Assembly: GCA_002205965.3 (NCBI GenBank)
Contig: NADL03000671.1
Span: forward strand, 372,001-436,000
DNA length: 64,000 nt
Direction: 5' to 3'
Source of the DNA: Kappaphycus alvarezii
Lineage: Eukaryota > Rhodophyta > Florideophyceae > Gigartinales > Solieriaceae
In this document: positions 57,851-64,000 of the stretch, one piece after another
Position numbering within the stretch: position 1 is the stretch's first letter
Layout: every line of letters starts with the position of its first letter
Notes under the pieces: model-generated
The model's database searches: none
Seen by the model: only the letters and a program-made list of their open reading frames with translations
Told to the model about the DNA's origin: nothing
Program-made: the position numbers and the translations under genes

Positions 57851-58388
57851 AACCGAACTAATTGCTGACAGTAACAACATTGGCATGTTCCGTTCGAAAG
57901 AGAAAATATTTAGTCCTTACAGTCAATATGATAAGCATTCTTTCCTCTCCTAATATACTTCTGTACTGCTTCTGTTCATGCCAGCAACATCTGACCTTCA
58001 CTTTTGTTGGCGCTTTTAAATCTGAACTTATGTTTTACTGTCGTGAAAGGTAAAATTCATCATTCTCAATGCCATTCTTGTGCTCCGTTCGTCTATCTCA
58101 CCCCGATACAGCTTTACAGCGAGGTTGATCCCGTCAACAGTGTTGCTATTCATACTGGCTATAATAAAATTTGTGTACTTATCTACGAAGCCATAAGTGT
58201 TTTTCGATCTCTACATAGCCCCGGGTCCTTGTCCTACGTAAGCATATTAAGACATACCCTACGTTATTAATTACTTTGTTCGTAATAGAACGAATTTATG
58301 TTTCACAGAAGAGTAATCATAGCTACATGTCCAACTTTCTTTACTGTCGCCCTACGAATGATACCTCGGCTGTCCACACATACCCCCC

Positions 58389-58695
58389 TGCTGAGTATAC
58401 TGCTTCCTCTTGTGGAGGTCTAGCAAGTTTGCAGACAACTTCAAGTCAAGTCCCGAGTAGTAGGAAGTTGAGAGTCAACTTTAGACCCAAGAAACATTTT
58501 TCCTACGCTAGTCGCAGAGCATCAGTGGTAGACCCTGCCCCTTCCATACTTGCTTGTAGCCCTCTCAACTCTCTTCCATATACACTCCTTCTTGTTCGTT
58601 CAACTATACCACGGTAGCATTATTTCCGCTTGCAACACCTCCTTCTCGGGTAGTTAGTTCTGAGAATCTCTTCTCCCGACGATTTACCCCTATCA
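58389..58695 (+). repeat. partial 5' LTR of element C
   Basis: Starts inside the LTR (GAGTATACTGCTTCC) and ends CCCCTATCA at 58695. The U3 part with the TATA box is missing. It is followed at 58698-58714 by the primer-site sequence with a TGG-to-TGA change. Confidence 0.85.
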
Positions 58696-58784
58696 TTTGA
58701 TGCTCTTGTGGAGGGGGTTGCACCCGAGGTATTCGAGTCGAGCAGTACTAGGGAACACTTTGGGAGGATTTCTTTTCTTAAATC

Positions 58785-60180
58785 ATGGATCTCAACGCTG
58801 CTCGTATAACGTTCACAGGGGCAAGAGTGAAGACATTGAGGGGTTTCTCTACATATATGTCAACGTTGTGTTGCGTGAGGAGAGCGGTGAAGAGATGGCC
58901 GAAAGTATCTTCGCCAATCTTCATGGTTGCGCAAAGCACAAATATAAGGCAAAGTTTATCAGGTGGTGGTCTCGTAGCGGGAATGGGCGTAGCTTCTGTG
59001 AGGTATGTAAGTGGCTTGTGAAAGAGTATGCTAAGGAGGTAGAATCAGATGAGATGATTCGTGCCGCCATAGAGGCCCGGCTCAACTTCGACGATTTGTT
59101 AAGCTCATTGGTATACTTGTGTGATCTCTATGAAAAGGCTGGGTTCAACGCCCAAGCCAAGTACGGAATGCTGCATAAGGCGGCAATGGGGGTAAGTGGC
59201 TTTCCGATTTCCTCCTCATCAAGGGCCCTCATACTTTTAATGAACTGAAGGGTACCATAGTAGAATTTGTCAAAAATTCGGAGACGTTTTGGTCACGTAG
59301 TGAAATACCGAGGGAAACCCGTACGTCGATGTCTATCGTAAATCCTGAAAAGAATTATCAAAGGCCGGCTACTAGTGTAGCAGCCTTGGAATCTATCAGG
59401 AGCGATGTAAAAAACTTGGAAGAAAGGTTGGAAGCCCGATTCGATAATCGACTTTGCATCATAACCTCGCAGTTAGAAAGCCTTACTCTTACCATTAAGA
59501 AGAACCAGTCTGCGGTCTCTAAGGCCGCAGAAGTCTGCTCTTACTGTCACAAGCCTGGGCACTTTGCAAATAGGTGTCCTGATAATCCACATAGAAACAC
59601 TCGCTGTGGAAAGTGCGGACGATATGGGCATCATGAAAGTATCTGCTGGTCTAACGACAACAGAAGAGCAAATCTATCGGATGCGAGGAGCGAGTCAGGA
59701 CCCGAGATGAAAATATTACAAAACAGAAAGGATCAAAGGTTGGCGGATGCCGGTAATGTATCCATCACTGAAGAAATTTGTCAGGTCTATGTGACAAAAA
59801 GGGATGGGGAAGGGAAAATTATATCGAAAAAACCTAGGCTGGATTATGGAATGCTGGAGCATATCCCAGGATCTGTATCTCCTCAAACCAAGAGGTCTGA
59901 TCAAGTTGTTCCAGGAAAGGGAGTCAATCCGGCCAAAAAGACGAAAAAGAGTAAGAAAGTTAGGAGTATCCCGAAGGATGTACTAGAGTATGTGAAGAAG
60001 TACAATTTGGGGGCTGAGCTTGCATCGGCCCCAACTGGGATAAAGTTTGGTCAACTTTTGAGGGGCGACGCAGAGGACGCGAGAAAAGAACTCAAAAAAA
60101 TTATCAGTTCTAATACGTCCGCTAAGGGTAAGAAACTGTTTCTTCAATCGGCCTTGACAGCACCAAGAAGTCTTAAGCTG
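58785..60180 (+). pseudogene. Gag, element C
   Basis: ATG at 58785 (MDLNAARITFTG), then a frameshift near 58830. The capsid-like region is in 58820-59190, a second frameshift is near 59190, then 59240-60180 is open. Two complete zinc knuckles, CSYCHKPGHFANRC and CGKCGRYGHHESIC, lie at 59536-59650. A basic Lys-rich stretch (KKTKKSKKVRSIPKD) follows. The single ITFTG unit shows that the 42 bp duplication in element A is private to A. Confidence 0.88.
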
Positions 60181-60196
60181 GTACTAGTCAAAAGTA

Positions 60197-60440
60197 TTGG
60201 GAATGAAAATCCAGGCCTTTTTCGATTCGGGCGCTGTGCCTGACCTTATTTCAGAAACTTTGGTGACACATCTAGGTCTTGAAATTATTCCAACTACTCG
60301 AAGAGTAACTGTGGCGGATGGAACCGTCTCAAAATGCATGAGCAATGTTGACAAGGTTTCAGTGTTCTTTGGGACTCTAAAGTTGATGTAGACTTTCTTG
60401 TCATGCATTATCTCCCTTTGGATGCAATCATTGGCTGCCC
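60197..60440 (+). pseudogene. Ty3 retropepsin, element C
   Basis: The frame from 60197 reads MKIQAFFDSGAVPDLISETL, with the aspartic protease active site DSGA at 60224-60235, then VTVADGTVSKCMSNV (flap region) and, after a stop, FLVMHYLPLDAIIGCPTLE. It would mature the polyproteins. A 1-nt insertion before MKIQ shifts it from the gag frame. Confidence 0.85.
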
Positions 60441-60471
60441 TACATTAGAATGACCAGAAAAATGCATTCAC

Positions 60472-61322
60472 TTGGGCAACCAAATCGTTTCAGTTAATAT
60501 TGACGGCAGAACCGTGAAGATGCCCCTGGATTTCGACAAAAGCACACATCTGGAAGATTTAAAAGAAACGGACAGTGAGAATTTCACTTCTAGCTATGAA
60601 AACGAAAGTTCCGAACCAACTAACACTTTCGGAAGTGGGGAAGGGTACGCTCGGGGGATAATGAACATGGCATGGGATGATTATGATTCTGGGTTTGAAA
60701 CAGATGAAGACTGGGATTCTAGGGTAGGTTTGACCCCGAATGTGTTTCTTTTTGCGATAATATCGAATCAAAGGACGGAACTCAGAACATGAAAGAAGAT
60801 TACCTTCCCAAAGAAAACAAGAATATGTCGAGTTCCATATCTGAAAATGTGAGCACGTCGGAAGAGGTCCTTCAAAATTTGGTGGGTGAGGATCAAAAAG
60901 AGAACCAGCGCAAAACTGGAGAAATTCAAGAAAAATAACAGGACCTTCCAGCCCCCGCCTCAATGAAATATCCGACATATTAACATCTTCCGAAATAATT
61001 GCATGGAGCTTTTCAGATCTAAGACAAGCAAGTGTACCGGTCACTCACTCATTTGAACTTACCGATACTAAACGAATTTACCACAGGCGTAGACGTCAAC
61101 CGCCAAAGTATGACCAATTTATCTCAGAAAAGGGAAAAAGTATGCTGGAAAATGATGTTATTCGGCCAATTTCATCCTTATGGTCATTTCCAGTCGTGGT
61201 AGCACCAACGAAGGATAGAAAACTTCGCTTTTGCGTCGATTACCGAGAACTGAACCAGAGAATGATACCCGATCGATTTCCGATTCCAAACATGGAGGAA
61301 ATCCTCGAGGAACTGAAGGAAG
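60472..61322 (+). pseudogene. pol linker and RT start, element C
   Basis: Acidic linker (60472-60792 and onward), then RRRQPPKYDQFIS at about 61090 and 61142-61321 with MLENDVIRPISSLWSFPVVV, KLRFCVDYRELNQR and DRFPIPNMEEILEELKEG. The element ends just before the first catalytic Asp. Confidence 0.85.
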
Positions 61323-62619
61323 GGATCCATAGCGTTACCGTGACTAATATTTCATTACGGCGCTACGTAAATATCATTATAATACACCCCTTGCAGATGA
61401 TGTATGAGTTTCAAAGAAAGAGAGATTTAAAATTCGAATTTTAAATCTTCGACATATTCGCCACTTTTTATCTGACCTAGCAAAATGCTTTTCAGTAAAC
61501 TTTTCTCCAGTAATGCATTTTTCTGAAATTGTTTTTATTCAAATACTGTAAAGACATTCCGAAACTGTAATAATATTCTTCTGTAAGGCCAACGGCTTTT
61601 TCAAAACTGTAATTATACTGCCCCTGACAGTAGTACGGTACAGAGATTACTGCACATTTTTCTAAGTAACTTGAGACACCCCTGCTAGGGTGGATGGGAG
61701 GGTGCAGTACTGTTTACAGTCCAGTACTATTACCTGCACTGTACTGCACGGTTTAACTTAATGCACCTACAGTATGCCCTAGTTGACTCCCTTCAGAGAT
61801 ATAAAGCTTTACGGCCTGTTACAGTGTTAACATATTTACCGTATTTGTGGCACTGGTGCATCATTGTTTTTCATTGTTTACTGATTAATTTTCTTCAGTA
61901 CTTGTACAAGGCTACTAAAATTGACTGTTTTCATCCTACTGAATTGTGAGGCCCTAATATTGAAACAACTGAAAAACTGTTGTGCACCATTATTTTGCAT
62001 ACGTACCCAGTATGATACGAACTGTACTTTACGATATACTGTCTACTGTACAGTGCAGTACTGTACTTTACTGTACAGTATCATCAATACCTGTATTAAC
62101 AATATCCGTCTGCGGCAACCCGTACGAATGAAGAGGAATTATCAGACTCGCAGCAAATGTGGGTAAAGCGGGACTGCCTTTATTGAATTACTGAGAAACA
62201 GTTACAACTTTCAGTCTGTCAGAGCACTCACATTTGCATCATGGCCTATCATTTCAATCCTCAAACAGATGGACAAATATGTAGGCTCGTCCAACCATAC
62301 CCCGCAAAACAGGAGGTACTTTACTAGGCCTTTATATAACAACACGCCATTAACATCAAAATGAATTCTTTCCCCCTTTACAACATGATGCAATAATCTC
62401 CAACCGCAGCGATACACATCCTCTGCGAACCATTTTAGCACCCATAGTTACCTTCCCCTTATAGCTCAAAGTGGCATGTACAAAACAAGGCGATACTTCA
62501 TTTGGCAACTCTCAGACATTGCACCCTTAAATATCGTTCTCTAGTCTCACCTCCCTGACCAACCCAGTTGTATTCGTTCTACCTTTGCCTTGCTTCCGAG
62601 GAAAATCCTCATCTCCACT
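61323..62619. other. AT-rich intergenic region with ACTGTAC palindromes
   Basis: No gene. 61625-62090 is dense in TACTGTAC/GTACAGTA units (for example ACTGTACAGT near 62045 and 62075). 62236-62300 can be read as AYHFNPQTDGQICRL, resembling the YHPQTDGQ motif of Ty3 integrase; isolated and weak. The last 60 bases before 62620 are C/T-rich, like a leader. Confidence 0.45.
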
Positions 62620-64000
62620 ATGACCGACACCGACCCCACCATCCCGGCCCACCAGCCTGAGGTCGTCGTAGACATCCAAAACGACCCCCCCGTCACCAAG
62701 CAGCCTAAAACACCCACTTCGTTCTTCCGCCGCAAATTCCTCGGCCTCCCCGTCTACATCTGGCTCATTCTCTTCACCCTAATTGCCGTCGGCCTGCTCA
62801 TCTACCTCATCGTCGCCCTCACAACCCGTTCCAGTGACCCCCCACCTCCGATCCCTCCCTCGTTGAACTACCCCTCTGCGACCCTTCAGTCGACCGCTTC
62901 CCCACCAAAATCGCCCTCGAATTCGCCTCCCAAGCAACCATCCCCGAGCTCGTCTACTCCAACACCCACGTCGACTTCACCATCCGTACCACCACCAGCG
63001 GCGAAGCAGACTACCTCTACCGCCTTGCACCCGCCAATTGCGAGGCTCCGGAGGCTCCAGCCCGCACCACCATCCGCGCGCAACCCTCCGCCCTTTTCAT
63101 CGGAGAGAGCCCTTCCCTCGCTTATGTAGAGGCTGTTGACCCGCAACTTTCTACGCTGTCCTTCATTCCCCAGGCCTCCACCTTTTTCAGCCCCACCGTT
63201 CAGGCGCGTGTCACGGACGGCCTTACTCTGGAAATTGCTGAGAACTTTGAGTCAAACTACACCCTCCTCACTGCCGCCGACACTCCCCCGCAGCTCTCCC
63301 TCGTCGGTGAATTCCAGATTAGCGGCTTCACTGCAGCGGAGACTGGAATACCCTTTCTGCCCGTTGCCGACGCGTCGGCGAACACCCCGCTGGAGCGTGC
63401 CGAATGGATCAAGCTTATCGGTCTAATTCTCGGCCGCGAGTCTGTTGCAAACCGCCGCTTTTTGGATATTCAGCAAAGGTACAATGAGCTGCGGGATAGT
63501 GTCGCCGAGTTTCCGGAGCGCCCGTCCGTGTTTTTCAACCAGCCGTTTGGAGACCAGTGGTTTTTGCCCGGTGGCGAACAGTACATGGCCATGCTTGCCA
63601 CGGATGCGGGTGCTGATTACCGCTTCGCGAAAGACGGTAACGCCGGTTCTGTCGTCTTAGGGTTTGATGATGTTCGTGCCGATTTTTCCAACGCCGAATT
63701 TCTGCTCAACACTGGTGGATTTCCTCCCCGCGATGACTCGACGCTGGAGACATTTTTTGAAGAGGCTGGGTCTGATGAGCAGCGCGATTTGTACCGCGAG
63801 CTGAGGGCAGTGCGTTGCGGAAGTGTGTACAGTTCGTCGGGGCGGCTTTCGGAAGGGGGGCAGTCGTCTGACTTTTTCGAGTCTGGGGCTATTCGACCGG
63901 ATTTGCTGTTGGCGGATTTCGTGGACGTGCTGCACAGGGGAAGGAAGGAGGGCATGATGTATCAGTATTGGTTGGGTCCGGCGACACCGGAGGTCGTCGG
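62620..64000 (+). CDS. membrane-anchored iron-siderophore-type substrate-binding protein (partial, frameshifted)
   Basis: Start at 62620 (MTDTDPTIPAHQ); the upstream in-frame ATG at 62590 is less likely. Residues 1-40 are hydrophilic and 42-67 form one transmembrane helix (LGLPVYIWLILFTLIAVGLL and on), giving a type II anchor. After the C run at 62838-62843 the reading shifts by one base; the new frame stays open to the window end (about 460 residues so far). From about residue 300 it shows the TroA/FepB-like binding-protein fold: RPSVFFNQPFGDQWFLPGG, LATDAGADYRFAKD, LGFDDVRADFSNAEFLLN, VRCGSVYSSSGR, and GAIRPDLLLADFVDVLH. Bacterial relatives bind ferric siderophores for ABC import; diatoms have membrane-linked ferrichrome-binding relatives (FBP1 type). 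A role in surface iron capture is inferred. GC-rich, unlike its surroundings. Confidence 0.8.

Larger units (their letters stand above)
53481..58388. other. 4.9 kb AT-rich stretch, almost empty
   Basis: The open readings here (for example 56362-56646, Phe/Ile-rich) look like by-products of AT-rich DNA. The only assignable pieces are a non-LTR 3' end at 55429-55620 and a fragment at 57690-57850 related to the dispersed repeat at 21471. Confidence 0.5.
58389..61322 (+). mobile_element. Ty3/gypsy element C, 5' part, same family
   Basis: Partial LTR (58389-58695), primer site, gag, protease, acidic linker and the first part of RT, then an abrupt end at about 61322. It is the only copy in the window that keeps the protease region, and it complements elements A (protease lost) and B (gag lost). 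Confidence 0.9.

Noticed and set aside
1..64000. CRISPR array, operon or prokaryotic origin
   Set aside because: Repeats are dispersed transposon ends without regular spacers. LTR and non-LTR retroelements and TATA-type promoters indicate a eukaryotic nuclear genome.

Overview
This is a repeat-dense, gene-poor stretch of a eukaryotic nuclear genome. It is AT-rich overall, has no operons, and carries Ty3/gypsy, Ty1/copia, non-LTR and probable DNA transposons in many states of decay. The compact intron-poor gene style, and a substrate-binding protein of the kind known from marine algae, suggest an alga, possibly a red seaweed. That placement is inference.

Layout. 1-8690: a decayed ORF1-like locus split by a Ty3 element (338-7580, minus strand, with both LTRs and a target-site duplication). 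10000-13205: a 3.2 kb block holding an intact gene for a secreted three-module cysteine-rich protein (11609-12451). 13590-15700: remnants of a second Ty3 lineage. 16438-25455: a second copy of the 3.2 kb block, broken by a 234 bp insertion with a 10 bp duplication and by about 5.5 kb of decayed non-LTR retrotransposon. That insert itself carries a solo LTR (perfect 5 bp duplication) and DNA-transposon-like repeats. The second copy of the cysteine-rich gene has two 1-nt deletions. 25600-33480: LTR and non-LTR fragments and mostly non-coding DNA. 33489-38359: a second, 5'-truncated Ty3 element of the first family. 38720-43590: a head-to-tail run of non-LTR fragments including one nearly intact reverse transcriptase (two in-frame TGA codons). 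43600-46010: a copia 3' end with another non-LTR fragment inside it. 46010-53480: minus-strand decayed coding sequence, part of it resembling a Mutator-like transposase. 53480-58388: AT-rich and nearly empty. 58389-61322: a plus-strand 5' part of a third copy of the Ty3 family (LTR, gag, protease, start of RT). 62620-end: a GC-rich host gene for a membrane-anchored iron-siderophore-type binding protein, frameshifted at a C run and cut by the window end.

Most notable: the Ty3 family carries an extra gene downstream of integrase. Two copies of the element show that it encodes two tandem, diverged copies of a domain of about 120 residues joined by a basic Arg/Ser linker. I do not recognise this domain. 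The only convincing host genes are the cysteine-rich secreted protein and the terminal binding protein. No rRNA, tRNA or CRISPR array was found.
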